Assembly (NCBI RefSeq): GCF_018131075.1
Contig: NZ_JAFCLS010000051.1
Coordinates: forward strand, 1-59,132
Length of the DNA stretch: 59,132 nt
Direction: 5' to 3'
Source of the DNA: Bradyrhizobium sp. JYMT SZCCT0428
Lineage (GTDB): Bacteria > Pseudomonadota > Alphaproteobacteria > Rhizobiales > Xanthobacteraceae
Numbering within the stretch: the first letter of the stretch is position 1; each line of letters begins with the position of its first letter. A program made the translations under genes and the position numbers. Positions 15,500 through 24,508 of this stretch are shown here, piece after piece. The notes under the pieces were generated by a model. That model was not told where the DNA came from. It saw nothing but the letters and a program-made list of their open reading frames with translations, and did no database searches.

Positions 15500-15831
15500 T
15501 TGCCTCGGAGGGGCTACCAATTTCCGGTTGTTCGGCCGGCCGGCGGGTACCGCCAAACCTGCCCGGGGTGTTCTTCTGATCCGAAATGATGTGCCGCCCT
15601 GCAACAGGCGCCGTTTCTTGAGGGAGTATCCGGCTCGCCGATCCAGCTTCGGATGACAAGGTTCTATCCAGCCGAACTGCGGGTGCACGGGGGTTGGCGC
15701 CTTGCGGGGACCGGCTGAGACTAAGGTGGCAAGGCGCGGACCCTCATCCCCCGTCAAAAATCTGATCCGTTCTGCCGGATTGGTGCTAGTCTTGGTTCGT
15801 TGATCTTCTCGACCATCGATGGGGACGTCCG
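15500..15831. other. Gene-free interval holding the tRNA scar
   Basis: 332 bases with no credible coding frame. It contains the degenerate tRNA-Arg 5' half (15647-15686) and the leader of the universal stress protein gene. No clear terminator follows the zinc-ribbon membrane gene. Confidence 0.6.
15647..15686 (-). pseudogene. Decayed 5' half of a tRNA-Arg gene
   Basis: Forty bases align with the 5' half of the tRNA-Arg at 11680-11756 with 33 identities, from the acceptor GCACCCG through the anticodon loop TCCGAA. The D-stem differs on both strands (GTTC/GAAC instead of GCTC/GAGC), so pairing is kept. The similarity stops right after GAAG, where the 3' half should begin. Confidence 0.65.
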
Positions 15832-16305
15832 ATGTATAAGAAGGTTCTTCTGGCCTATGATGGGTCTGTAGAGGGCCGGCGCGCCCTGCGGGAGGGCGCC
15901 AAGCTCGCACAAATGTGCCGTGCCGAGGTCTTCCTGCTGGCGGTTGTCGAGGTTTCCTCGATCATGACGCCGGAGGCCGGGCTCACCATTCCGATCGAGC
16001 TGCAGACCGAAGACTACAAGGCGATCCTGGCCGAAGGCACGGAGCGGCTGAAAGCGGTGGGCTTTGCGCCGACCTCGCGGCTGGAGGTGGGGGATGCCGG
16101 GCAAAAGATCGCGGAGGTGGCCGAGGAAATCGGCGCGCATCTCGTGGTCGTCGGGCATCGTCCGCAGGGACCGCTGGCGCGCTGGTTCGGTTCCGTCGGC
16201 AGCTATCTGGTCAAGCGGCTGCGCTGCAGCGTGCTGGTCGCCCAGACCGAGATCAGCGACGATGAGTTCGAGCGGCTAAAGCCGCCGGCCGAGACGGCAG
16301 CCTAG
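15832..16305 (+). CDS. Universal stress protein (UspA family)
   Basis: 157 residues, one Usp domain: start KKVLLAYDGSVEGRRAL, middle DAGQKIAEVAEEIGAHLVVVGHR, and the nucleotide-loop region GHRPQGPLARWFGSVGSYLVKRLRCSVLV, which approximates the ATP-binding G2xG9G(S/T) signature. Cytosolic; these proteins buffer stress and starvation responses, with ATP binding typical of this subgroup. Monocistronic by position: tRNA scar on the left and the convergent YccF gene on the right. Confidence 0.92.
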   Translation: MYKKVLLAYDGSVEGRRALREGAKLAQMCRAEVFLLAVVEVSSIMTPEAGLTIPIELQTEDYKAILAEGTERLKAVGFAPTSRLEVGDAGQKIAEVAEEIGAHLVVVGHRPQGPLARWFGSVGSYLVKRLRCSVLVAQTEISDDEFERLKPPAETAA

Positions 16306-16344
16306 GCTCAGGTTTGCACCGCGCCGGATCGATCGGACAGATCG

Positions 16345-16758
16345 TTACGCCGGAACGATGATCTTGCCGATCGGCCAGAGTGCGATGCCGGCGAGTTTGA
16401 GGTGTGCCCAGGCAAAGGGAATGCCGATGATGGTCACGGCCAGCACGACCGCCGTGACGACATGCGCGAGCGCCAGCCACCATCCCGCCAGCACCAGCCA
16501 GATGATGTTGCCGACGACGCCGAGCGGTCCGGTGCCGATATCCTCCTCACCGGTATAGAGATCGCGCGACACCGCCCTGAACCCGAACGGAAACAGCGTG
16601 TAGGCCGCGATATTGAACGCCGCCCGTGCCCAGGGCAGGCCGATGATGGTGATGGCCATGATCACGGCGGCCACCAGCCAGCCGAATGCCATCCACGCGC
16701 CGCCAAGCACGATCCAGACAATATTCAGAAGGAGTGAAACCGGTGACATGGGCGCCAT
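16345..16758 (-). CDS. YccF-domain inner membrane protein
   Basis: 137 residues made of two YccF repeats, each with two membrane helices: LLLNIVWIVLGGAWMAFGWLV then ITIIGLPWARAAFNIA, and VVGNIIWLVLAGWWLALAHV then VTIIGIPFAWAHLKLA. The TIIGxPxA motif in each copy is diagnostic. Function is unknown in the family. The second Met (16749, MSPVSLLLN) is an equally likely start; neither has a strong ribosome site. Confidence 0.88.
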   Translation of the reverse strand: MAPMSPVSLLLNIVWIVLGGAWMAFGWLVAAVIMAITIIGLPWARAAFNIAAYTLFPFGFRAVSRDLYTGEEDIGTGPLGVVGNIIWLVLAGWWLALAHVVTAVVLAVTIIGIPFAWAHLKLAGIALWPIGKIIVPA

Positions 16759-16922
16759 CTGTAGCGTGCCGTTGAAGTCATTGGTATCAAAAAAGCCATC
16801 AGCTGAATTGATTCAAATCACGATGCGTCGTCCGGAACCCGATTTGCGGTGTGCGCCCGGGGGACGCTAGACTGTCGCGCAACACGAGCCGGATAGACCG
16901 GCGTTTGCAGGGAGAAGCGTCG

Positions 16923-18002
16923 ATGCGCCCGCTCGAATTCGGCTGGTATCTGCCCACGCATGGCGACACCACGGCCTATGGGCTGATGGAGGCGCAGGTC
17001 GCAGGTTCCCCTGAACTCTGTGATCGCGTGGTGCAGGCGGCGGAAGCGGCCGGCTTCGAATATTTGCTGATACCAGTGGGCTCGGTGTGCTGGGAGGCGT
17101 GGATCACGGGCGCGTTCATGGCGGCGCGCTCGCGGGCGATCAAGCCGCTGATTGCAGCAAGGCCCGGCTACATCAATCCGGTGCTGCTGGCCAAGATGAT
17201 TTCGACCTTCGACCAGATGTCGGGCGGGCGCATCTGCATCAATCTGATCGCGGGCCAGAACGAGAGCGAGGTCGAAGGCGAGGGCGTGCGTTACGCCAAG
17301 GAGGAGCGCTACGCGCTGATGGAGGAGGAGGTCTCGATCCTCAAGGCGCTATGGACCACGCGGGGCCCGGTGACCTTCGAAGGCAAGTTCCACAAACTGT
17401 CGGGCGCGCATATCAGGCCGCGTCCCCTGCAACAGCCGTTTCCAAAATTCTACCTCGGCGGCGGCTCGCGCCAGGCCTGGGAATTGTCGGCGAAACATTC
17501 CGACGTGCATCTGTTCTGGGGCGACCTGCCGGAGCGGATCGCCGGCAATATCGCCGAGATCAGGCAGATGGCCCGCGCCCACGACCGCGAGAATGACATC
17601 GGCTTCGGGATGCGGCTGCAGGTGATCTGCCGTGAAAACGAAGCGGACGCCTGGGAGGCCGCGGATCAGCTGGTGCGTCATGCCACCGAACGGCAGAAGC
17701 AGGAGATGAAGACGCTCTACAACAAGTCAGAGGCGAACCTGCGCGTGCAGCAGCTGGCCCGCGAACATGGCGACCTGCTGCTGCCGCATCTATGGACTGG
17801 TATCACAAAAGTCCGCCCCGGCGCCGGCATCGCCGTCGTCGGCAATCCCGCGCAATGCGCGGATACGCTGCAGCAATTCATCGATGCTGGCTGCCATTCG
17901 TTCTGCCTGTCCGGCTATTTGCACGACGAGGAGGCCGAGCGTTTCGGCCGGATGATCCGCCCCATCCTCGCCGAGAACAATCGGGGCCGCTTGGCTGCGT
18001 AG
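16923..18002 (+). CDS. LLM-class flavin monooxygenase (SsuD-like)
   Basis: 359 residues, typical of the two-component alkanesulfonate monooxygenase (SsuD) branch of the bacterial luciferase superfamily. Landmarks are FGWYLPTHGDT at the start, FEYLLIPVG, FDQMSGGRICINLIAGQNE and HSFCLSGYLHDEEAERFG near the end. Enzymes of this type use reduced FMN from a separate reductase to oxidise sulfonates or other small substrates. No reductase or sulfonate transporter is adjacent, so the substrate is open. GGGAGA precedes the chosen ATG. Confidence 0.88.
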   Translation: MRPLEFGWYLPTHGDTTAYGLMEAQVAGSPELCDRVVQAAEAAGFEYLLIPVGSVCWEAWITGAFMAARSRAIKPLIAARPGYINPVLLAKMISTFDQMSGGRICINLIAGQNESEVEGEGVRYAKEERYALMEEEVSILKALWTTRGPVTFEGKFHKLSGAHIRPRPLQQPFPKFYLGGGSRQAWELSAKHSDVHLFWGDLPERIAGNIAEIRQMARAHDRENDIGFGMRLQVICRENEADAWEAADQLVRHATERQKQEMKTLYNKSEANLRVQQLAREHGDLLLPHLWTGITKVRPGAGIAVVGNPAQCADTLQQFIDAGCHSFCLSGYLHDEEAERFGRMIRPILAENNRGRLAA

Positions 18003-18025
18003 GGCTGCGGGAGCAGACATCGCGG

Positions 18026-21000
18026 TCAGGCCGAGGCAAGCGCGGCTTCGCCGCCAACGCCGAGCAATGGCCGCACGTCAGAGGCCCGCAGCGGCTTGCT
18101 GAACAGATAGCCCTGCATCTGGGTGCAACCGAGCCTCTTCAGCAAGGCCTTCTGCTGTTCGGTTTCGACACCCTCGGCGGTCGTGATCATGTTGCGCGAA
18201 GTCGCAATGTTCACCACCGCCTGCACGATCGTCTCCGAGCCGTCGACCTCGATGTCGCTGACAAAGCAGCGGTCGATCTTGATCTTGTCGAACGGGAAGC
18301 GCTTCAGATAGCTCAGCGAGGAGAAGCCGGTGCCGAAATCGTCAAGCGCGATGCGCACGCCGATGTCGCGGAGCTGATGCAGGATCGCCAGCGCGGTCTC
18401 GTCGTCATGGATCAACACGGCTTCGGTGATTTCGATCTCCAGCCGTTCCGGCGGCAGACGGGAGGTCGCGAGTGCGCCCATGATCCGAAGTGCGAGCGTC
18501 TGGGATTTCAACTGGACCGGCGAGACGTTGACGGCCAGCCGGACGTGAGCCGGCCAGCTGGCGGCCTCGATGCACGCCGTCTGCAGCACCCAATCCCCGA
18601 GCTCGTTGATCAGGCCGATATCTTCCGCCAGCGGGATGAATTCGGCCGGCGAAATCATGCCGCGCTCGGGATGGCGCCAGCGCAGCAGCGCCTCGCAGCC
18701 CGCCACCTCGTTGCTGCCGAGGTCGAGCAGCGGCTGATAATGGATTTCGAAGCCGCCATCGACCATCGCCTGCCGCAGGTCCTGCTCCATGGTCAGCCGC
18801 GCCTTGGCGCGGGCATCCATGACCGGCTCGAAGAAACGATGGGTGCGGCGTCCTCCGGCCTTGGCGCCGTACATCGCCAGATCGGCGTTCTTGATCAGCT
18901 GGTCGAGATCGGTGCCGTCCTGCGGGGCCAGCGCGATGCCGATGCTGGCGTCGGTCGAGAGTTGATGGCCGAGGCAGTAATGGGGTTGCCGGATCGCCTC
19001 GTGGATCCGCGTCACGAATTCGACGACGTCGTCGCGGTCTCCGGCCGCGGTCTGGATCACGGCGAATTCGTCACCGCCGAGCCGCGCAATCAGGTCGGTC
19101 GGCTTGAGGCAGTCCTTGATTCGGGAGGCGACGGCCTTCAACAGTTCGTCGCCGACATGATGTCCGAGCGAGTCGTTGATGCCCTTGAATTCGTCGATAT
19201 CGATATAGAGCAGCGCGAATTGTTCGCCGCCGACGGCCTTCTGCAGCTCGCGCTCGATCTGTTCGCGAAACAGCACCCGGTTCGGCAGGTCGGTAAGTGC
19301 GTCGTAGTGCGCGAGATGGGCGATCTTTTCATCGGCGCGGCGGCGCTCGGTAACATCCTCGACGACATGGACGATGTAGCTGGGCTCGCCGGCCTGATTG
19401 CGAATTCCGAGCCGTCTGGAGGTGATGTAGCGACGGCCCATCGCCTGGGTTTCCCAGAGATGCTCGTCCTTGAACAGGCCGTCGGCGGATCGCAGCGCCT
19501 TGTCGTCGTCGGCCGTGACGATCTCGGCGGACGCCTGCGGAAATATGTCGAAGGCGGTCCTGCCGATGATGCTGTCGCGGGAAATGCCGAATTGAGTCTC
19601 GGCCACGCGGTTGGCCAGAAGGTAGCGGCGATCCTGGGCGCCCTTCACGGTGATCTGCGAGGGGATGTGATCGATGATCTGGCTCAGGAAAGCATGGTTG
19701 CGGTCGCGTTCCTGCTCGAGTTTGCGACGCTCGGTGACGTCTTCGATGGTGGCGATCCAGCAGCCATGCGCCAGCGGCCGGCTGATGGCCAGGAAGCTTC
19801 GCCCGTCCGGGCACTGCATCATGCTCTGATCGATCTGGCCCTGTGCGATATTCCGCAAAACATTGGAGCAGAACTCCTTGACGTCGCCGCTAAAGGCTCC
19901 CTTGTCCTTGCGGTGCTGGATCAGGTCGTAGAAATAGCAGCCGGGCTTCACGATGTCCGGCGACAGGTTGAACATGTCGATGTAGCGCTGGTTGACGGTG
20001 ACGATGCGCGCGGACGCGTCGTACATCACCAGGCCCTGGATCATGTTGTTGAGCGCGGTGTCGAGCCGGTGCCGTTCCGATTCCAGCCGTTGCTGCGCCT
20101 CGCGGCTTTGCCGGGTCATCTGCCGGATGATGAGGAACAGGATCAATGCGATCGTCGATGCCGACAAGATGGCGGCGCTGACCAGGAACCTGGTCTGGGC
20201 CTCCCAATCGGCCAGCGCGGCGGTTATCGAATTTGTCGCGACGACGATGATCGGGAAGCGGCTCAACTGGGCCGCGGATCCGAGCCTGTCCTTGCTGTCG
20301 ATCGGGCTTTTGACGCGCAGCGTCTGCTGACCGCCCTGCGTCAGGACACGCTGCAACAGCGGCGCCGAACTGAATTTCTGTCCGACCAGGTGCTCGGCGC
20401 GCGGATGTCGCGCCAGCAAGGTGCCGTCGGTGTGAAACATCGAAACGGCGGCGTCCGCTCCGATCGCGACGGAAGCAAAGAACTTCACGTAATTGGAAGG
20501 ATCGATGCGCCGCGTCATCACGCCGAGAAAGACACCATCTTCGCCGGTCAGTCGATGAGCAACCACCGTGTTCAGGCTGCCGCTGATAAGGCTGCGAAGC
20601 GCCTCGGTCTGGATCGACGGCGATCGCGGGTCGAATTTGAAGGACTTGAAGTAGGCGCGCTCGGCGATGTTGAGGGCCGGAGTCGGTAACGGCCGCGACC
20701 AGTTGATGATGTCGCCGTCGGCATCGTAAATCGAAATGTCGCCGAGATAGGACAGGACGCCGGCTTTGGATCTGAGGGTTTCGTGCGCTTCCGAACTCGA
20801 CATCAATTTCCGGAACGCCTGCGGCGAAGCGATGCCGGGAACGTGCAACCGCGCTATCACGTCAGCGGCGATGGTGTCGGAGTCCTCGAATTGCTGGTCG
20901 AAGTGACGGGTGAGCAGCAGGACGGTGTTTTGCAGTTCGCGTTCGCTGTTGGCCAGCGCACGCTCGCGAAACTCCGCGACCATCATGATCGTGCCGGCGA

Positions 21001-21133
21001 AAATCGCGGCAACCAGCAGCGCCCCGCAAACGGTCAGCCACAGCACCGGACCACGGATCGTCGTGCCGAGACGCCGGCTGGCCGCCGCGGCTCGGGACAC
21101 CATGCTATTCAGGTCGCGAAACAGAACGCGCAT
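18026..21133 (-). CDS. Membrane GGDEF-EAL protein with PDC-type sensor and PAS domains
   Basis: About 1035 residues. A first membrane helix (LWLTVCGALLVAAIFAGTIMM) is followed by a ~270-residue periplasmic PDC/CHASE-like sensor, a second helix (SAAILSASTIALILFLII), two PAS domains, GGDEF (RLGGDEFAVI, complete) and EAL (GCEALLRWRHPERG, ending QGYLFSKPLRASDVRP). Both catalytic signatures look intact, so synthesis and breakdown of cyclic di-GMP are both possible; in such hybrids one activity often dominates. AAGGGGGA directly before an internal ATG (21133) makes that start better than the ATG at 21172. It lies upstream-to-downstream next to another GGDEF-EAL gene on the same strand. Confidence 0.92.
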   Translation of the reverse strand: MRVLFRDLNSMVSRAAAASRRLGTTIRGPVLWLTVCGALLVAAIFAGTIMMVAEFRERALANSERELQNTVLLLTRHFDQQFEDSDTIAADVIARLHVPGIASPQAFRKLMSSSEAHETLRSKAGVLSYLGDISIYDADGDIINWSRPLPTPALNIAERAYFKSFKFDPRSPSIQTEALRSLISGSLNTVVAHRLTGEDGVFLGVMTRRIDPSNYVKFFASVAIGADAAVSMFHTDGTLLARHPRAEHLVGQKFSSAPLLQRVLTQGGQQTLRVKSPIDSKDRLGSAAQLSRFPIIVVATNSITAALADWEAQTRFLVSAAILSASTIALILFLIIRQMTRQSREAQQRLESERHRLDTALNNMIQGLVMYDASARIVTVNQRYIDMFNLSPDIVKPGCYFYDLIQHRKDKGAFSGDVKEFCSNVLRNIAQGQIDQSMMQCPDGRSFLAISRPLAHGCWIATIEDVTERRKLEQERDRNHAFLSQIIDHIPSQITVKGAQDRRYLLANRVAETQFGISRDSIIGRTAFDIFPQASAEIVTADDDKALRSADGLFKDEHLWETQAMGRRYITSRRLGIRNQAGEPSYIVHVVEDVTERRRADEKIAHLAHYDALTDLPNRVLFREQIERELQKAVGGEQFALLYIDIDEFKGINDSLGHHVGDELLKAVASRIKDCLKPTDLIARLGGDEFAVIQTAAGDRDDVVEFVTRIHEAIRQPHYCLGHQLSTDASIGIALAPQDGTDLDQLIKNADLAMYGAKAGGRRTHRFFEPVMDARAKARLTMEQDLRQAMVDGGFEIHYQPLLDLGSNEVAGCEALLRWRHPERGMISPAEFIPLAEDIGLINELGDWVLQTACIEAASWPAHVRLAVNVSPVQLKSQTLALRIMGALATSRLPPERLEIEITEAVLIHDDETALAILHQLRDIGVRIALDDFGTGFSSLSYLKRFPFDKIKIDRCFVSDIEVDGSETIVQAVVNIATSRNMITTAEGVETEQQKALLKRLGCTQMQGYLFSKPLRASDVRPLLGVGGEAALASA

Positions 21134-21349
21134 TCCCCCTTCTCCCCGGGGAACTACATACGATGCGCTCATGTCATAAGCCGTTAGGAAATCCGGTTAC
21201 CTAAGGTTTAATCGCGCCCCTGAATGCCGTTTTACGGCAGCGCTACGGGCGTGGCTGGCCGTCTGCAGCGAAAGATTGCATAGAATCGTTCTGCAACTTT
21301 CGGGATTTGGGTGGTCGGAGACGTTGCGTGGGCACTGGCGCAGGCTGCC

Positions 21350-23167
21350 TCAGCGGCGATAGCCGCCGGCGCGGGAAAGGGCCGGGCGGGTTTCCTGTGC
21401 CGGGCGGCTCGACAGGCTGGCGCGCGTTTCGCTGGCGAGCGGTGCGGCCGGCCTGAGGTCTTCCAGGAAGATCGGCTTGGAGAAGTAATAGCCCTGCGCA
21501 TAGCGGATCTTGGTCGCGGCCTGCAGATAGGCCAGTTCCTCGAAGGTTTCGAGGCCTTCGGCGATCACGGTCATGCCGAGCGCTTCGCTCAGCGATTCGA
21601 TCGCCCGCAAGATGCCCTGGCTGCGCGGCCGCAGATGGATGTCGGTGATGAAGGAACGATCGATCTTGATTTCATCGGCGGTGATGTCGGCCAGCGCCGA
21701 AAGCGACGAATAGCCGATGCCGAAATCGTCGATCGAGATGCCGACGCCGAGCTTGCGGAAGATCGGCAGGATTTCATCCTGGAAATGCGTCTTGGTGACG
21801 AAAGCGTCTTCGGTCACCTCGATCATGAAGCGCTTCGGGAATCCGGTGGCCTCCAGCGCCTGCGCGAACGGCCGCATGAATTCGGGATTGCCGGCCTGCT
21901 TGGCCGCGACGTTGATGCTGATCGTGGTATCGGGCCCGAACGTCTCGTTGATCAGGTCGATCGACTTGACGATCTCCGCCAGCACCAGATGGGTCAGTTC
22001 GTCGATCAACCCCAGTTCGACGGCGAGGTTGATGAAGGTGCCGGGAGCCTGAATCACGCCCTCATCGTCCCTGAGCCGCACCAGCGCTTCGATGCCCGTG
22101 ATCGCCTTGGTGCGGATATCGACTTTGGTCTGGAACGCGCAGCAAAAGCGCTTTTCCAGGATCGCCAGCCGCAGCGATTGTTCGACCTTCATCCGCGCCA
22201 GCGCCTCGCGCTCCATGCTGGCGTCGAAAAACGCTGCCCCGCCTTTGCTGCCGTTCTTGACGCGGTACATCGCGATATCGGCATTCTGGCGCAGCGCGTC
22301 GTAAGTCTTGCCGTGCTCGGGATAAAGGCTGACGCCGATCGACGTCGAGGCGAATATCTCCGATTCGTCGATGAAGAACGGCGCCTTCAGCCGTTGCAGG
22401 ATGAAATGGATGTATTCGGCGACTTCGCTCTCGCTCTGGACCGGATTGAGCAGCAGCATGAACTCGTCGCCGCTGATCCGCGACAGGATGTCGGATTCGC
22501 GCAAATCCATGCCCAGCCGCTTGGCCATTTCGACCAGCAAGGCGTCGCCGATCGCGTGGCCGTAATAGTCGTTGATGTGCTTGAAATTGTCGACGTCGAG
22601 AAACGCGAGCGCGAAGTGGCCGTGGACATTGCCTTGTTGCAAATGGCCTTGTTGCAAATGACCCTGGGCGCTGTCGCGCGCGAGCAGCGTGTTTACCCGG
22701 TGTTCGATCACCCGCCGGGTCGGCAATCCCGTTAGTTCGTCATAATACGCCGAGCGAAACAACGCATCCTCGAACGCCTTTTGTTCGGTGATATCGACGG
22801 AACTCGAGAGCAGCAAATTGCGTCCGGCGATCTGGATCGGCCGGTGTGAGGTGAGAAATACCTGCTTGGCCGGACCGGAGGTGACGGCCTCTTCCAGTGT
22901 GGCCGCGTGGCCGCTGCGGAGCAATTCGAGACAGGTCTCCTGGCGATCGCTCAATTGCGAGGGCGCAGGCGCTGCCGCGGCCATCTGCAGTAACGCCGCG
23001 GCGGCGTCATTCACCAGCAGGAACTCGCCATGCTCGTCCTGAACCGTTACGCCGGTCGGAAGCAATCTGAGGATATCCCGCAGAATGCTCAATTCGGTAT
23101 CAAAAGCGCCTTCATTACCGGCCTCGGTCGCGGCCGTCTGAAGGTCATGTTTGTAGGGACTATGCAT
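21350..23167 (-). CDS. PAS-GGDEF-EAL cyclic-di-GMP protein, soluble
   Basis: 605 residues without membrane helices. A PAS-like N-terminus (LLPTGVTVQDEHGEFLLVND) is followed by a GGDEF domain whose motif is ISGDEF, one Gly replaced by Ser, and an EAL domain (GIEALVRLRDDEG, DDFGIGYSSLSAL, DEIKIDRSF, IAEGLE). With the cyclase signature altered and the EAL residues kept, net phosphodiesterase activity is the likelier outcome; some SGDEF proteins are still active cyclases. The GGDEF domain contains a small in-frame duplication (HLQQG twice). It probably acts in the same signalling net as the neighbouring membrane GGDEF-EAL protein. Confidence 0.9.
   Translation of the reverse strand: MHSPYKHDLQTAATEAGNEGAFDTELSILRDILRLLPTGVTVQDEHGEFLLVNDAAAALLQMAAAAPAPSQLSDRQETCLELLRSGHAATLEEAVTSGPAKQVFLTSHRPIQIAGRNLLLSSSVDITEQKAFEDALFRSAYYDELTGLPTRRVIEHRVNTLLARDSAQGHLQQGHLQQGNVHGHFALAFLDVDNFKHINDYYGHAIGDALLVEMAKRLGMDLRESDILSRISGDEFMLLLNPVQSESEVAEYIHFILQRLKAPFFIDESEIFASTSIGVSLYPEHGKTYDALRQNADIAMYRVKNGSKGGAAFFDASMEREALARMKVEQSLRLAILEKRFCCAFQTKVDIRTKAITGIEALVRLRDDEGVIQAPGTFINLAVELGLIDELTHLVLAEIVKSIDLINETFGPDTTISINVAAKQAGNPEFMRPFAQALEATGFPKRFMIEVTEDAFVTKTHFQDEILPIFRKLGVGISIDDFGIGYSSLSALADITADEIKIDRSFITDIHLRPRSQGILRAIESLSEALGMTVIAEGLETFEELAYLQAATKIRYAQGYYFSKPIFLEDLRPAAPLASETRASLSSRPAQETRPALSRAGGYRR
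22632..22661 (-). repeat. 15-bp tandem duplication inside the GGDEF domain
   Basis: CCTTGTTGCAAATGG followed by CCTTGTTGCAAATGA. In the protein this gives GHLQQGHLQQGN in a surface loop before the strand FALAFLDVDNF. The unit is a multiple of three, so copy changes would keep the frame. Confidence 0.7.
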
Positions 23168-23348
23168 GCAGCGGAGCTTGCCAAAGTCCCTTCTAATTTT
23201 GGTTAAGTGGAACTGTGAAAAACCGCGACACTCCTACAAGTTGGCGTTTTCGGACCACACGGCCGCAATCGTCATTAACAGAATCTCAATTCGGAATGCG
23301 GCCGCTTGCGGTAATTGCAAATTGTGCCTTTAGGTTGTGCAGCCGCGT

Positions 23349-24338
23349 TCAGCTCGCGGGGATGCGACACTGCATCGTGCAATGAACGCCCGTTTTCAGG
23401 AAACTGACTTCGGTCTTGCCGTCGAACGAGCGCAGTGCCGATTGCAACAGCTTGGTGCCGAAGCCTGGCGCTCCGATTTTTTCGACCGCGGGCCCCTCGG
23501 TTTCGTCCCAGGTGATCTTGAGCCAGGCCACATTGAGCTTGTCGTCTGACACCGTCCACGACACCTGCAACATGCCATTCGCAGCGGAAAACGCGCCGTA
23601 CTTTCCGGCATTGGTGGCCAGTTCGTGGAAGATCAGCGCCAGGCTGACCGCCAGCTTGGCCGGAAGGAATAGCGGATCGCCGTTCAGGTTGAACCGGACA
23701 TGGCCGTAAGGCCCGAGTTCGGAGCGCAGCAAGTCCTTGATATCGCAACCGCTGCCATCGATCCGTGCGATCAGATCGTCGGTTGCCGACAGCGCGCGGA
23801 TCCGGTGATCGATGCTGTTCCAGGCCTGCGGTTCTTCGTGCAGGACCTGATGCAGAACGGCGTGGATTGTCGATGTCTTGTTCTTCAGCCGGTGCTGCAG
23901 CTCTTCGACGATCAGTTTGCGGTATTCTTCTTCCTCGATCAGGCGCTTGGCGATCTGCCGCTGTTGCGCGACGATGGTCCGGTAGTGCTCGACACCCCAT
24001 ATCGTGATGCCGCAGACCGCCCAGAAAATCAGCAGCAGGGCCAGGCGCGCGGAATCGGCCACGGCGTCGCTGAAATTGACGGCGACGCCCAGCGTGCCGC
24101 CGGCAAGCGCCGTCGCGATCCCGATCCGGAAGCCGCCAAAGGCGGTGGCAAAGAACACGGCCGGAAAATACGGCGTGAAGAACACGTCGGGGCGGATCTG
24201 GGCCAGTCCCCACCGCGCCAGGGTCGCCAAAACCAGGCAACAGACCGCAAAGCCGGTGCTGAATAGCAGTGAGGGCTGGGAAATTCCCTGCCAGCCGCGC
24301 CTGAACTCGTCGATCAATTTCGTCATCGGTGTTGTCAC
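23349..24338 (-). CDS. HWE-type sensor histidine kinase with DUF4118 membrane domain
   Basis: 329 residues. The N-terminal ~115 residues form a DUF4118-like membrane unit (FAVCCLVLATLARWGLA, FFTPYFPAVFFATAFGGFRIG, a third and a fourth segment). Then come a coiled coil (RLIEEEEYRKLI) and the HWE/HisKA_2 phospho-acceptor helix VEELQHRLKNKTSTIHAVL with the His in LQHRLKN. The ATPase part has LALIFHELATNAGKYGAFS (N box) and GFGTKLLQSALR. These kinases usually pair with stand-alone receivers and, in alphaproteobacteria, with the general stress response; no partner receiver is next to it. Hence an orphan kinase. Confidence 0.88.
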   Translation of the reverse strand: MTTPMTKLIDEFRRGWQGISQPSLLFSTGFAVCCLVLATLARWGLAQIRPDVFFTPYFPAVFFATAFGGFRIGIATALAGGTLGVAVNFSDAVADSARLALLLIFWAVCGITIWGVEHYRTIVAQQRQIAKRLIEEEEYRKLIVEELQHRLKNKTSTIHAVLHQVLHEEPQAWNSIDHRIRALSATDDLIARIDGSGCDIKDLLRSELGPYGHVRFNLNGDPLFLPAKLAVSLALIFHELATNAGKYGAFSAANGMLQVSWTVSDDKLNVAWLKITWDETEGPAVEKIGAPGFGTKLLQSALRSFDGKTEVSFLKTGVHCTMQCRIPAS

Positions 24339-24508
24339 TTCACGTGATCAGCGAATCCAAAATAAGGCCGACCCTGACGGAAACCGGGGATTTCGAGCCC
24401 GCCGGCAACGATAAGACGGTTCTGCCAAGATGATGTCAGCGCGATAAGCTCGCTTGCGTTGTTCCCGGCGGGCGGGAAAATTGGCGTCAACAAAAACGGG
24501 AGGAATGG

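Larger units (their letters stand above)
11757..15686. mobile_element. Putative small genomic island inserted at tRNA-Arg(CCG)
   Basis: The interval runs from the 5' edge of the intact tRNA-Arg to a same-strand, decayed copy of the tRNA's 5' half. If an element crossed over in the anticodon loop and brought its own 5' half, this is the expected result. The genes inside (caspase-TPR protein, exported protein, two zinc-ribbon proteins) look less GC-rich than their neighbours. No integrase is present, so it would be a remnant or a passenger of a larger lost element. Confidence 0.45.

Noticed and set aside
11757..15686. Prophage or ICE
   Set aside because: No integrase, capsid, relaxase or transposase gene is present; only the tRNA scars point to mobility.
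17792..20689. Long open frame (965 codons) on the plus strand
   Set aside because: It is antisense to the GGDEF-EAL gene, whose protein shows complete GGDEF and EAL motifs. High GC creates such shadows; the plus-strand product has no family pattern.
18026..24338. Single operon for the two GGDEF-EAL genes and the histidine kinase
   Set aside because: The gaps between them are about 180-220 bases and the kinase lacks a receiver partner, so co-transcription is not supported by the sequence.
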